This document shows, one piece after another, positions 1 to 10,963 of a stretch of DNA of 64,000 nt. The stretch covers positions 13,934,501 to 13,998,500 of the forward strand of contig OZ059896.1 of assembly GCA_964057225.1 (NCBI GenBank), written 5' to 3'. Below the pieces are notes generated by a model, which saw only the letters and a program-made list of their open reading frames with translations, ran no database searches and was not told the origin of the DNA. Origin of the DNA: Auanema rhodensis. Its lineage: Eukaryota; Nematoda; Chromadorea; Rhabditida; Rhabditidae. How positions within the stretch are numbered: the first letter of the stretch is position 1; each line of letters starts with the position of its first letter. The translations under genes were made by a program, and so were the position numbers.

Positions 1-563
1 AGAAGAGATTTCAAAAATAATAAACTTATGATGATATTAATTAATACTAAGACCAAAGCCGTAAAACTATGCTGATTACAGAGATTTGAAACTTGTGAAA
101 AAAAAAATATAATAAATAAATAAATCAATAAAATGAAGAGCTCTACATGCCTCCCCATGATAGATGAGACGAACACTGACAGGCATATAGACCACATGTC
201 AACTGAGTGGTAGCCGCCATTAGTACTCGAGGATTCGCTCTGGGAGACAGGTAGAGACAGAGAAAAATAGAAATCAATACCTCTACCACAGCTAGTATAC
301 GAGTTAGCAGTTGCAAGTATTAGTACAATGACCAAACTATACAAAAGCGATATACAAAAAAAAAAAAAAAATCTCTACTTATGATGACTATATGAAACAA
401 ACACATGAACTAAATATAAAAATTCTAATTCTTCGTTACCAAAAATTTCGTATTTCATATTATTGTGTAAAAATTTTTTTTTTCTCTCCAAACTGTAAAA
501 CACAACTACATACCAGCTCAAAAACTTTTTGGTTAAAATTCGCGAGCACGCGAAAAATCTTTT

Positions 564-572
564 GAAAAAGGG
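564..572 (+). promoter_or_regulatory. Polypurine tract, left element
   Basis: GAAAAAGGG lies two bases before the LTR, the same spacing and sequence as in the full-length element. It is the expected primer site for plus-strand DNA synthesis. Confidence 0.7.
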
Positions 573-574
573 TA

Positions 575-939
575 CGTTCCATGCGGACGCCTAGTGTATG
601 TAGTTAGTGGGTTAGAGTTAGACTGACTAGAGGACTGAGGAATGGCTCCGCCTTACCTCGGTTCTCTAACCGGGAGTTCGCCTCTTAGCAAGCCCATGGA
701 CGGTTTGTATCTAGTTTAGTTTATCTTGTACATTAGTCATTGTCTTGTAAATGTAGTCTACTCCATTCTTGTATTATTGTAGTGTAATGTTGTTGTATCG
801 TGTATAATAAATCTATCCTTTTCCTTATCTTATGATATCCTTATGCTCTGTTTTCATACGCTACACTTATGGAATACTATCCGCGTAGTTGAGCAGACTA
901 CAATGGTCTGTTCAATATACGCAGGAGCATAATGGAACG
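575..939 (+). repeat. 3' LTR of left element (365 bp)
   Basis: It starts CGTTCCAT and ends ATGGAACG, a perfect 8-bp terminal inverted repeat. It aligns along its length with the 366-bp LTRs at 39942 and 48956 (shared blocks include GGTTAGAG, GCAAGCCCATGGACGGTTTG, TGGAATACTAT and GAGCATAATGGAACG) but is diverged. AATAAA is at 806-811. The 3' flank AGAA (940-943) is the predicted 4-bp target duplication; the 5' partner is outside the window. The next tRNA-Gln starts 39 bp downstream of the first flank base. Confidence 0.88.
806..811 (+). promoter_or_regulatory. Poly(A) signal in left LTR
   Basis: AATAAA in the context TGTATAATAAATCTAT, at the position equivalent to 40173-40178 and 49187-49192 in the other LTRs. 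Confidence 0.6.
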
Positions 940-985
940 AGAACATAGTCAAGGCGAAGTTTTTTGATCTAAATCGTCGGTTCCG

Positions 986-996
986 TGGTGTAGCGG
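986..996 (+). promoter_or_regulatory. A box (first gene as example)
   Basis: TGGTGTAGCGG fits the Pol III A-box pattern TRGYNNARNNG. It lies at gene positions 8-18 and is intact in almost every copy. Copies starting 31174, 34826, 49522, 51182 and 52842 have C at gene position 8, which breaks the first consensus base and the conserved U8. Confidence 0.85.
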
Positions 997-1029
997 TTAG
1001 CACTCAGGACTTTGAATCCTGCGACCCGA

Positions 1030-1038
1030 GTTCAAATC
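1030..1038 (+). promoter_or_regulatory. B box (first gene as example)
   Basis: GTTCAAATC at gene positions 52-60 fits the TFIIIC-binding pattern GWTCRANNC. Copies with GTTAAAATC (five genes) or ATTCAAATC (four genes, all with anticodon CTA) depart from it and are listed separately. Confidence 0.85.
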
Positions 1039-1052
1039 TCGGCGGAACCTAC

Positions 1053-1057
1053 TTTTT
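1053..1057 (+). terminator. Pol III terminator (first gene as example)
   Basis: A run of five T lies 3 nt after the mature 3' end (AC then TTTTT then C). It follows almost every copy. Two copies (6585, 7931) have TCCTTTTCC, a run of four T, and 33830 has a run of six. Confidence 0.88.
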
Positions 1058-1119
1058 CATTTTTATCAGTTGGTCAATTTGTTTCTTCTTGAACTTTCTT
1101 CTTGAAGAACATAGTCAAG

Positions 1120-1456
1120 CGTTCCGTTATGCTCTCACGTCGATCCTATAGACCAATAAAGCCTACAAGATGAGTGTGATAGTATTCCAGATGTAGCGGT
1201 ACATAAATAGCTTAATGGATAAACATAAGACTTGAGAAAGAAAGGTTTATTATGTCTACATGATTACAATAAGTTATAAAGGTCTGCATAAAGATATAAA
1301 GTGAAAGAGAGCTAAGAAAGGAAGACCAACCATCCATAGTCATTCCATAAGGCAAAGCTGAAGTCTGTGTTCCATATGAAGGGCGTGTCGTCCTCTCTCA
1401 GCCTCATGTTGTCTGATTCTAACCCGCCTGCTACGTATTGATTCCCGAATGGAACG
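1120..1456 (-). mobile_element. Solo LTR, 337 bp (prototype of 34 copies)
   Basis: The insert splits a spacer with a 4-bp target duplication CAAG (1116-1119 and 1457-1460). Its ends are CGTTCC and GGAACG, as in the full LTRs. Read on the minus strand it aligns with the 366-bp LTR: TGGAATACTAT (from 1179-1189), CCGCTAC, GGTTAGAATCAGAC (from 1411-1424) and AATAAA (1246-1251 reversed) occur in the right order. It is therefore a solo LTR of a related family in reverse orientation. Complete copies start at 1120, 1627, 2300, 3803, 4310, 4817, 5546, 6219, 6892, 7565, 8072, 8579, 9252, 9925, 10598, 12267, 13106, 13945, 14784, 15457, 16130, 16803, 17310, 17983, 18656, 19993, 20666, 21339, 23174, 24013, 25018, 25857, 26530 and 27089. 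All occupy the same spacer site, so one insertion was amplified with the array. Copies 13106 and 24013 have CGAG as left flank and share other private changes. Confidence 0.85.
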
Positions 1457-4400
1457 CAAGGCGGAGTCTTTTGATCTAAATCGTCGGTTCCGTGGTGTAG
1501 CGGTTAGCACTCAGGACTTTGAATCCTGCGACCCGAGTTCAAATCTCGGCGGAACCTACTTTTTCAATTTTATCAGTTTGTCAATTTGTTTCTTCTTGAA
1601 CTTTCTTCTTGAAGAACATAGTCAAGCGTTCCGTTATGCTCTCACGTCGATCCTATAGACCAATAAAGCCTACAAGATGAGTGTGATAGTATTCCAGATG
1701 TAGCGGTACATGAAGAGCATAATGGATAAACATAAGACTCGAGAAAGAAAGGTTTATTATTTCTACATGATTACAATAAGTTATAAAGGTCTGCATAAAG
1801 ATATAAAGTGAAAGAGAGCTAAGAAAGGAAGACCAACCATCCATAGTCATTCCATAAGGCAAAGCTGAAGTCTGTGTTCCATATGAAGGGCGTGTCGTCC
1901 TCTCTCAGCCTCATGTTGTCTGATTCTAACCCGCCTGCTACGTATTGATTCCCGAATGGAACGCAAGGCGGAGTCTTTTGATCTAAATCGTCGGTTCCGT
2001 GGTGTAGCGGTTAGCACTCAGGACTTTGAATCCTGCGACCCGAGTTCAAATCTCGGCGGAACCTACTTTTTCATTTTTATCAGTTGGTCAATTTGTTTCT
2101 TCTTAAACTATCTACTTGAAGAACATAGTCAAGACGGAGTTTTTTGATCTAAATCGTCGGTTCCGTGGTGTAGCGGTTAGCACTCAGGACTTTGAATCCT
2201 GCGACCCGAGTTCAAATCTCGGCGGAACCTACTTTTTCATTTTTATCAGTTGGTCAATTTGTTTCTTCTTGAAGTTTCTTCTTGAAGAACATAGTCAAGC
2301 GTTCCGTTATGCTCTCACGTCGATCCTATAGACCAATAAAGCCTACAAGATGAGTGTGATAGTATTCCAGATGTAGCGGTACATAAAGAGCTTAATGGAT
2401 AAACATAAGACTTGAGAAAGAAAGGTTTATTATGTCTACATGATTACAATAAGTTATAAAGGTCTGCATAAAGATATAAAGTGAAAGAGAGCTAAGAAAG
2501 GAAGACCAACCATCCATAGTCATTCCATAAGGCAAAGCTGAAGTCTGTGTTTCATATGAAGGGCGTGTCGTCCTCTCTCAGCCTCATGTTGTCTGATTCT
2601 AACCCGCCTGCTACGTATTGATTTCCGAATGGAACGCAAGGCGGAGTCTTTTGATCTAAATCGTCGGTTCCGTGGTGTAGCGGTTAGCACTCAGGACTTT
2701 GAATCCTGCGACCCGAGTTCAAATCTCGGCGGAACCTACTTTTTCATTTTGATCAACTAGTCAATTTGTTTCTTCTTGAACTATCTTCTTGAAGAACATA
2801 AACAAGGCGGAGTCTTTTGATCTAAATCGTTGGTTCCGTGGTGTAGCGGTTAGCACTCAGGACTCTGAATCCTGCGACCCGAGTTCAAATCTCGGCGGAA
2901 CCTACTTTTTCATTTTGATCAACTAGTCAATTTGTTTCTTCTTGAACTATCTTCTTGAAGAACATAAACAAGGCGGAGTCTTTTGATCTAAATCGTTGGT
3001 TCCGTGGTGTAGCGGTTAGCACTCAGGACTCTGAATCCTGCGACCCGAGTTCAAATCTCGGCGGAACCTACTTTTTCATTTTGATCAACTAGTCAATTTG
3101 TTTCTTCTTGAACTATCTTCTTGAAGAACATAGTCAAGGCGGAGTTTTTTGATCTAAATCGTCGGTTCCGTGGTGTAGCGGTTAGCACTCAGGACTTTGA
3201 ATCCTGCGACCCGAGTTCAAATCTCGGCGGAACCTACTTTTTCATTTTGATCAACTAGTCAATTTAATTCTTCTTGAACTATCTTCTTGAAGAACATAGT
3301 CAAGGCGGAGTTTTTTGATCTAAATCGTCGGTTCCGTGGTGTAGCGGTTAGCACTCAGGACTCTGAATCCTGCGACCCGAGTTCAAATCTCGGCGGAACC
3401 TACTTTTTCATTTTTATCAGTTGGTCAATTTGTTTCTTCCTGAACTATCTTCTTGAAGAACATAGTCAAGGCGGAGTCTTTTGATCTAAATCGTCGGTTC
3501 CGTGGTGTAGCGGTTAGCACTCAGGACTCTGAATCCTGCGACCCGAGTTCAAATCTCGGCGGAACCTACTTTTTCATTTTGATCAACTAGTCAATTTGTT
3601 TCTTCTTGAACTATCTTCTTGAAGAACATAGTCAAGGCGGAGTTTTTTGATCTAAATCGTCGGTTCCGTGGTGTAGCGGTTGGCACTCAGGACTCTGAAT
3701 CCTGCGACCCGAGTTCAAATCTCGGCGGAACCTACTTTTTCATTTTGATCAACTAGTCAATTTGTTTCTTCTTGAACTATCTTCTTGAAGAACATAATCA
3801 AGCGTTCCGTTATGCTCTCACGTCGATCCTATAGACCAATAAAGCCTACAAGATGAGTGTGATAGTATTCCAGATATAGCGGTACATAAAGAGCTTAATG
3901 GATGAACATAAGACTTGAGAAAAAAAGGTTTATTATGTCTACATGATTACAATAAGTTATAAAGGTCTGCATAAAGATATAAAGTGAAAGAGAGCTAAGA
4001 AAGGAAGACCAACCATCCATAGTCATTCCATAAGGCAAAGCTGAAGTCTGTGTTCCATATGAAGGGCGTGTCGTCCTCTCTTAGCCTCATGTTGTCTGAT
4101 TCTAACCCGCCTGCTACGTATTGATTTCCGAATGGAACGCAAGGCGGAGTCTTTTGATCTAAATCGTCGGTTCCGTGGTGTAGCGGTTAGCACTCAGGAC
4201 TTTGAATCCTGCGACCCGAGTTCAAATCTCGGCGGAACCTACTTTTTCATTTTTATCAGTTGGTCAATTTGTTTCTTCTTGAACTTTCTTCTTGAAGAAC
4301 ATAGTCAAGCGTTCCGTTATGCTCTCACGTCGATCCTATAGACCAATAAAGCCTACAAGATGAGTGTGATAGTATTCCAGATGTAGCGGTACATAAAGAG

Positions 4401-5321
4401 CTTAATGGATAAACATAAGACTTGAGAAAGAAAGGTTTATTATGTCTACATGATTACAATAAGTTATAAAGGTCTGCATAAAGATATAAAGTGAAAGAGA
4501 GCTAAGAAAGGAAGACCAACCATCCATAGTCATTCCATAAGGCAAAGCTGAAGTCTGTGTTCCATATGAAGGGCGTGTCGTCCTCTCTCAGCCTCATGTT
4601 GTCTGATTCTAACCCGCCTGCTACGTATTGATTTCCGAATGGAACGCAAGGCGGAGTTTTTTGATCTAAATCGTCGGTTCCGTGGTGTAGCGGTTAGCAC
4701 TCAGGACTTTGAATCCTGCGACCCGAGTTCAAATCTCGGCGGAACCTACTTTTTCATTTTTATCAGTTGGTCAATTTGTTTCTTCTTGAACTTTCTTCTT
4801 GAAGAACATAGTCAAGCGTTCCGTTATGCTCTCACGTCGATCCTATAGACCAATAAAGCCTACAAGATGAGTGTGATAGTATTCCAGATGTAGCGGTACA
4901 TAAAGAGCTTAATGGATAAACATAAGACTTGAGAAAAAAAGGTTTATTATGTCTACATGATTAAAATAAGTTATAAAGGTCTGCATAAAGATATAAAGTG
5001 AAAGAGAGCTAAGAAAGGAAGACCAACCATCCATAGTCATTCCATAAGGCAAAGCTGAAGTCTGTGTTCCATATGAAGGGCGTGTCGTCCTCTCTCAGCC
5101 TCGTGTTGTCTGAATCTAACCCGCCTGCTACGTATTGATTTCCGAATGGAACGCAAGGCGGAGTTTTTTGATCTAAATCGTCGGTTCCGTGGTGTAGCGG
5201 TTGGCACTCAGGACTCTGAATCCTGCGACCCGAGTTCAAATCTCGGCGGAACCTACTTTTTCATTTTGATCAACTAGTCAATTTGTTTCTTCTTGAACTA
5301 TCTTCTTGAAGAACAATCAAG

Positions 5322-5490
5322 CGTTCCGTTATGCTCTCACGTCGATCCTATAGACCAATAAAGCCTACAAGATGAGTGTGATAGTATTCCAGATGTAGCG
5401 GTACATAAAGAGCTTAATGGATGAACATAAGACTTGAGAAAAAAAGGTTTATTATGTCTACATGATTACAATAAGTTATAAAAGTCTGTA
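5322..5490 (-). mobile_element. Truncated solo LTR fused to spacer
   Basis: This copy stops about halfway, after AAAGTCTGTA, and joins the T-rich spacer of a later unit (TCAGTTGGTC). The next complete LTR starts at 5546. The junction (about 5488-5492) removed the rest of this LTR and one tRNA gene, giving the 729-bp interval between 5183 and 5912. The left flank also lacks two bases. Confidence 0.8.
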
Positions 5491-6077
5491 TTCAGTTGGT
5501 CAATTTGTTTCTTCTTGAACTTTCTTCTTGAAGAACATAGTCAAGCGTTCCGTTATGCTCTCACGTCGATCCTATAGACCAATAAAGCCTACAAGATGAG
5601 TGTGATAGTATTCCAGATGTAGCGGTACATAAATAGCTTAATGGATAAACATTAGACTTGAGAAAGAAAGGTTTATTATGTCTACATGATTACAATAAGT
5701 TATAAAGGTCTGCATAAAGATATAAAGTGAAAGAGAGCTAAGAAAGGAAGACCAACCATCCATAGTCATTCCATAAGGCAAAGCTGAAGTCTGTGTTCCA
5801 TATGAAGGGCGTGTCGTCCTCTCTCAGCCTCATGTTGTCTGATTCTAACCCGCCTGCTACGTATTGATTCCCGAATGGAACGCAAGGCGGAGTCTTTTGA
5901 TCTAAATCGTCGGTTCCGTGGTGTAGCGGTTAGCACTCAGGACTTTGAATCCTGCGACCCGAGTTCAAATCTCGGCGGAACCTACTTTTTCATTTTTATC
6001 AGTTGGTCAATTTGTTTCTTCTTAAACTATCTACTTGAAGAACATAGTCAAGGCGAAGTTTTTTGATCTAAATCGTC

Positions 6078-6149
6078 GGTTCCGTGGTGTAGCGATTAGC
6101 ACTCAGGACTTTGAATCCTGCGACCCGAGTTCAAATCTCGGCGGAACCT
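6078..6149 (+). tRNA. tRNA-Gln(TTG), G18 to A variant
   Basis: AGCGATTAGC replaces AGCGGTTAGC. The change removes one of the two D-loop guanines that contact the T-loop, so folding may be weakened. The same allele occurs at 8438. Confidence 0.8.
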
Positions 6150-8437
6150 ACTTTTTCATTTTTATCAGTTGGTCAATTTGTTTCTTCTTGAACTTTCTTC
6201 TTGAAGAACATAGTCAAGCGTTCCGTTATGCTCTCACGTCGATCCTATAGACCAATAAAGCCTACAAGATGAGTGTGATAGTATTTCAGATGTAGCGGTA
6301 CATAAAGAGCTTAATGGATAAACATAAGACTTGAGAAAAAAAGGTTTATTATGTCTACATGATTACAATAAGTTATAAAGGTCTGCATAAAGATATAAAG
6401 TGAAAGAGAGCTAAGAAAGGAAGACCAACCATCCATAGTCATTCCATAAGGCAAAGCTGAAGTCTGTGTTCCATATGAAGGGCGTGTCGTCCTCTCTCAG
6501 CCTCGTGTTGTCTGATTCTAACCCGCCTGCTACGTATTGATTTCCGAATGGAACGCAAGGCGGAGTCTTTTGAACTAAATCGTCGGTTCCGTGGTGTAGC
6601 GGTTAGCACTCAGGACTCTGAATCCTGCGACCCGAGTTCAAATCTCGGCGGAACCTCCTTTTCCATTTTGATCAACTAGTCAATTTGTTTCTTCTTAAAC
6701 TATCTACTTGAAGAACATAGTCAAGGCGGAGTCTTTTGATCTAAATCGTCGGTTCCGTGGTGTAGCGGTTAGCACTCAGGACTTTGAATCCTGCGACCCG
6801 AGTTCAAATCTCGGCGGAACCTACTTTTTCATTTTTATCAGTTTGTCAATTTGTTTCTTCTTGAACTTTCTTCTTGAAGAACATAGTCAAGCGTTCCGTT
6901 ATGCTCTCACGTCGATCCTATAGACCAATAAAGCCTACAAGATGAGTGTGATAGTATTCCAGATGTAGCGGTACATAAAGAGCATAATGGATAAACATAA
7001 GCCTTGAGAAAGAAAGGTTTATTATGTCTACATGATTACAATAAGTTATAAAAGTCTGCATAAAGATATAAAGTGAAAGAGAGCTAAGAAAGGAAGACCA
7101 ACCATCCATAGTCATTACATAAGGCAAAGCTGAAGTCTGGGTTCAATATGAAGGGCGTGTCGTCCTCTCTCAGCCTCATGTTGTCTGATTCTAACCCGCC
7201 TGCTACGTATTGATTTCCGAATGGAACGCAAGACGGAGTCTTTTGATCTAAATCGTCGGTTCCGTGGTGTAGCGGTTAGCACTCAGGACTTTGAATCCTG
7301 CGACCCGAGTTCAAATCTCGGCGGAACCTACTTTTTCATTTTTATCAGTTGGTCAATTTGTTTCTTCTTAAACTATCTACTTGAAGAACATAGTCAAGGC
7401 GAAGTTTTTTGATCTAAATCGTCGGTTCCGTGGTGTAGCGGTTAGCACTCAGGACTTTGAATCCTGCGACCCGAGTTCAAATCTCGGCGGAACCTACTTT
7501 TTCATTTTTATCAGTTGGTCAATTTGTTTCTTCTTGAACTTTCTTCTTGAAGAACATAGTCAAGCGTTCCGTTATGCTCTCACGTCGATCCTATAGACCA
7601 ATAAAGCCTACAAGATGAGTGTGATAGTATTTCAGATGTAGCGGTACATAAAGAGCTTAATGGATAAACATAAGACTTGAGAAAAAAAGGTTTATTATGT
7701 CTACATGATTACAATAAGTTATAAAGGTCTGCATAAAGATATAAAGTGAAAGAGAGCTAAGAAAGGAAGACCAACCATCCATAGTCATTCCATAAGGCAA
7801 AGCTGAAGTCTGTGTTCCATATGAAGGGCGTGTCGTCCTCTCTCAGCCTCGTGTTGTCTGATTCTAACCCGCCTGCTACGTATTGATTTCCGAATGGAAC
7901 GCAAGGCGGAGTCTTTTGAACTAAATCGTCGGTTCCGTGGTGTAGCGGTTAGCACTCAGGACTCTGAATCCTGCGACCCGAGTTCAAATCTCGGCGGAAC
8001 CTCCTTTTCCATTTTGATCAACTAGTCAATTTGTTTCTTCTTAAACTATCTACTTGAAGAACATAGTCAAGCGTTCCGTTATGCTCTCACGTCGATCCTA
8101 TAGACCAATAAAGCCTACAAGATGAGTGTGATAGTATTCCAGATGTAGCGGTACATAAAGAGCTTAATGGATAAACATAAGACTTGAGAAAGAAAGGTTT
8201 ATTATGTCTACATGATTACAATAAGTTATAAAAGTCTGCATAAAGATATAAAGTGAAAGAGAGCTAAGAATGGAAGACCAACCATCCATAGTCATTCCAT
8301 AAGGCAAAGCTGAAGTCTGTGTTCCATATGAAGGGCGTGTCGTCCTCTCTCAGCCTCATGTTGTCTGATTCTAACCCGCCTGCTACGTATTGATTCCCGA
8401 ATGGAACGCAAGGCGGAGTCTTTTGATCTAAATCGTC

Positions 8438-8509
8438 GGTTCCGTGGTGTAGCGATTAGCACTCAGGACTTTGAATCCTGCGACCCGAGTTCAAATCTCG
8501 GCGGAACCT
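8438..8509 (+). tRNA. tRNA-Gln(TTG), G18 to A variant
   Basis: Carries the same D-loop change as the gene at 6078. The two lie in repeated stretches, so one mutation was probably copied. Confidence 0.8.
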
Positions 8510-9617
8510 ACTTTTTCATTTTTATCAGTTGGTCAATTTGTTTCTTCTTGAACTTTCTTCTTGAAGAACATAGTCAAGCGTTCCGTTATGCTCTCACGTC
8601 GATCCTATAGACCAATAAAGCCTACAAGATGAGTGTGATAGTATTCCAGATGTAGCGGTACATAAAGAGCATAATGGATAAACATAAGCCTTGAGAAAGA
8701 AAGGTTTATTATGTCTACATGATTACAATAAGTTATAAAAGTCTGCATAAAGATATAAAGTGAAAGAGAGCTAAGAAAGGAAGACCAACCATCCATAGTC
8801 ATTACATAAGGCAAAGCTGAAGTCTGGGTTCAATATGAAGGGCGTGTCGTCCTCTCTCAGCCTCATGTTGTCTGATTCTAACCCGCCTGCTACGTATTGA
8901 TTTCCGAATGGAACGCAAGACGGAGTCTTTTGATCTAAATCGTCGGTTCCGTGGTGTAGCGGTTAGCACTCAGGACTTTGAATCCTGCGACCCGAGTTCA
9001 AATCTCGGCGGAACCTACTTTTTCATTTTTATCAGTTGGTCAATTTGTTTCTTCTTGAACTTTCTTCTTGAAGAACATAGTCAAGGCGAAGTTTTTTGAT
9101 CTAAATCGTCGGTTCCGTGGTGTAGCGGTTAGCACTCAGGACTTTGAATCCTGCGACCCGAGTTCAAATCTCGGCGGAACCTACTTTTTCATTTTTATCA
9201 GTTGGTCAATTTGTTTCTTCTTGAACTTTCTTCTTGAAGAACATAGTCAAGCGTTCCGTTATGCTCTCACGTCGATCCTATAGACCAATAAAGCCTACAA
9301 GATGAGTGTGATAGTATTCCAGATGTAGCGGTACATAAATAGCTTAATGGATAAACATAAGACTTGAGAAAGAAAGGTTTATTATGTCTACATGATTACA
9401 ATAAGTTATAAAGGTCTGCATAAAGATATAAAGTGAAAGAGAGCTAAGAAAGGAAGACCAACCATCCATAGTCATTCCATAAGGCAAAGCTGAAGTCTGT
9501 GTTCCATATGAAGGGCGTGTCGTCCTCTCTCAGCCTCATGTTGTCTGATTCTAACCCGCCTGCTACGTATTGATTCCCGAATGGAACGCAAGGCGGAGTC
9601 TTTTGATCTAAATCGTC

Positions 9618-9689
9618 GGTTCCGTGGTGTAGCGGTTAGCACTCAGGACTTTGAATCCTGCGACCCGAGTTAAAATCTCGGCGGAACCT
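9618..9689 (+). pseudogene. tRNA-Gln(TTG) with broken B box
   Basis: GAGTTAAAATC replaces GAGTTCAAATC, changing the invariant T-loop C (C56 in standard numbering) to A. That base is required both for TFIIIC binding to the B box and for the G19-C56 tertiary pair, so the gene is probably silent. The rest is consensus. Other copies: 15823, 17676, 20359, 26223. Confidence 0.7.
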
Positions 9690-10963
9690 ACTTTTTCATT
9701 TTTATCAGTTGGTCAATTTGTTTCTTCTTGAACTTTCTTCTTGAAGAACATAGTCAAGGCGAAGTTTTTTGATCTAAATCGTCGGTTCCGTGGTGTAGCG
9801 GTTAGCACTCAGGACTTTGAATCCTGCAACCCGAGTTCAAATCTCGGCGGAACCTACTTTTTCATTTTTATCAGTTGGTCAATTTGTTTCTTCTTGAACT
9901 TTCTTCTTGAAGAACATAGTCAAGCGTTCCGTTATGCTCTCACGTCGATCCTATAGACCAATAAAGCCTACAAGATGAGTGTGATAGTATTCCAGATGTA
10001 GCGGTACATAAATAGCTTAATGGATAAACATAAGACTTGAGAAAGAAAGGTTTATTATGTCTACATGATTACAATAAGTTATAAAAGTCTGCATAAAGAT
10101 ATAAAGTGAAAGAGAGCTAAGAATGGAAGACCAACCATCCATAGTCATTCCATAAGGCAAAGCTGAAGTCTTTGTTCCATATGAAGGGCGTGTCGTCCTC
10201 TCTCAGCCTCATGTTGTCTGATTCTAACCCGCCTGCTACGTATTGATTTCCGAATGGAACGCAAGGCGGAGTCTTTTGATCTAAATCGTCGGTTCCGTGG
10301 TGTAGCGGTTAGCACTCAGGACTTTGAATCCTGCGACCCGAGTTCAAATCTCGGCGGAACCTACTTTTTCATTTTTATCAGTTGGTCAACTTGTTTCTTC
10401 TTAAACTATCTACTTGAAGAACATAGTCAAGGCGAAGTTTTTTGATCTAAATCGTCGGTTCCGTGGTGTAGCGGTTAGCACTCAGGACTTTGAATCCTGC
10501 GACCCGAGTTCAAATCTCGGCGGAACCTACTTTTTCATTTTTATCAGTTGGTCAATTTGTTTCTTCTTGAACTTTCTTCTTGAAGAACATAGTCAAGCGT
10601 TCCGTTATGCTCTCACGTCGATCCTATAGACCAATAAAGCCTACAAGATGAGTGTGATAGTATTCCAGATGTAGCGGTACATAAATAGCTTAATGGATAA
10701 ACATAAGACTTGAGAAAGAAAGGTTTATTATGTCTACATGATTACAATAAGTTATAAAGGTCTGCATAAAGATATAAAGTGAAAGAGAGCTAAGAAAGGA
10801 AGACCAACCATCCATAGTCATTCCATAAGGCAAAGCTGAAGTCTGTGTTCCATATGAAGGGCGTGTCGTCCTCTCTCAGCCTCATGTTGTCTGATTCTAA
10901 CCCGCCTGCTACGTATTGATTCCCGAATGGAACGCAAGGCGGAGTCTTTTGATCTAAATCGTC

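Larger units (their letters stand above)
1..939 (+). mobile_element. Left LTR retroelement, 3' end only
   Basis: This is the 3' end of an LTR retrotransposon whose body lies outside the window. Positions 1-574 are non-coding and match the 3' non-coding region of the full-length element at 39942-49321. The clearest match is the segment around 139-258 (AACACTG, GGATTCGCTCTGGGAGACA) against about 48475-48600. A polypurine tract and a 365-bp LTR follow. The sequence is homologous to the full-length element but has many substitutions, so it is an older or different subfamily copy. It ends inside a tRNA-Gln spacer: the next bases are AGAACATAG, which belong to the array. I see no reading frame with support in 1-574. 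Confidence 0.85.
979..5983 (+). tRNA. tRNA-Gln block 1 (15 genes)
   Basis: Starts (each 72 nt; c = CTG, others TTG): 979, 1486, 1993, 2159, 2666, 2832c, 2998c, 3164, 3330c, 3496c, 3662c, 4169, 4676, 5183c, 5912. Anatomy, in gene positions: acceptor 1-7 (GGTTCCG) pairs with 65-71 (CGGAACC); D-stem 10-12/23-25; anticodon stem 27-31/39-43; anticodon 34-36; T-stem 48-52/60-64; T-loop TTCAAAT 53-59; discriminator T72. All stems pair in the consensus copy. The A box is gene 8-18 and the B box 52-60. The CCA end is not encoded, as expected for a eukaryotic nuclear gene. The overall sequence is the familiar animal tRNA-Gln type. 3662 and 5183 carry A21 to G. One gene is missing between 5183 and 5912, lost in a deletion. 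Confidence 0.97.
6078..10528 (+). tRNA. tRNA-Gln block 2 (13 genes)
   Basis: Starts (c = CTG): 6078, 6585c, 6751, 7258, 7424, 7931c, 8438, 8945, 9111, 9618, 9784, 10291, 10457. Variants are 6078 and 8438 (G18 to A), 9618 (B-box change) and 9784 (G45 to A). 9618 and 9784 begin a module that recurs at 15823, 17676, 20359 and 26223. Confidence 0.96.

Noticed and set aside
5009..5239. 76-codon minus-strand frame
   Set aside because: It spans the end of a solo LTR and a tRNA gene and appears once only because of local substitutions.
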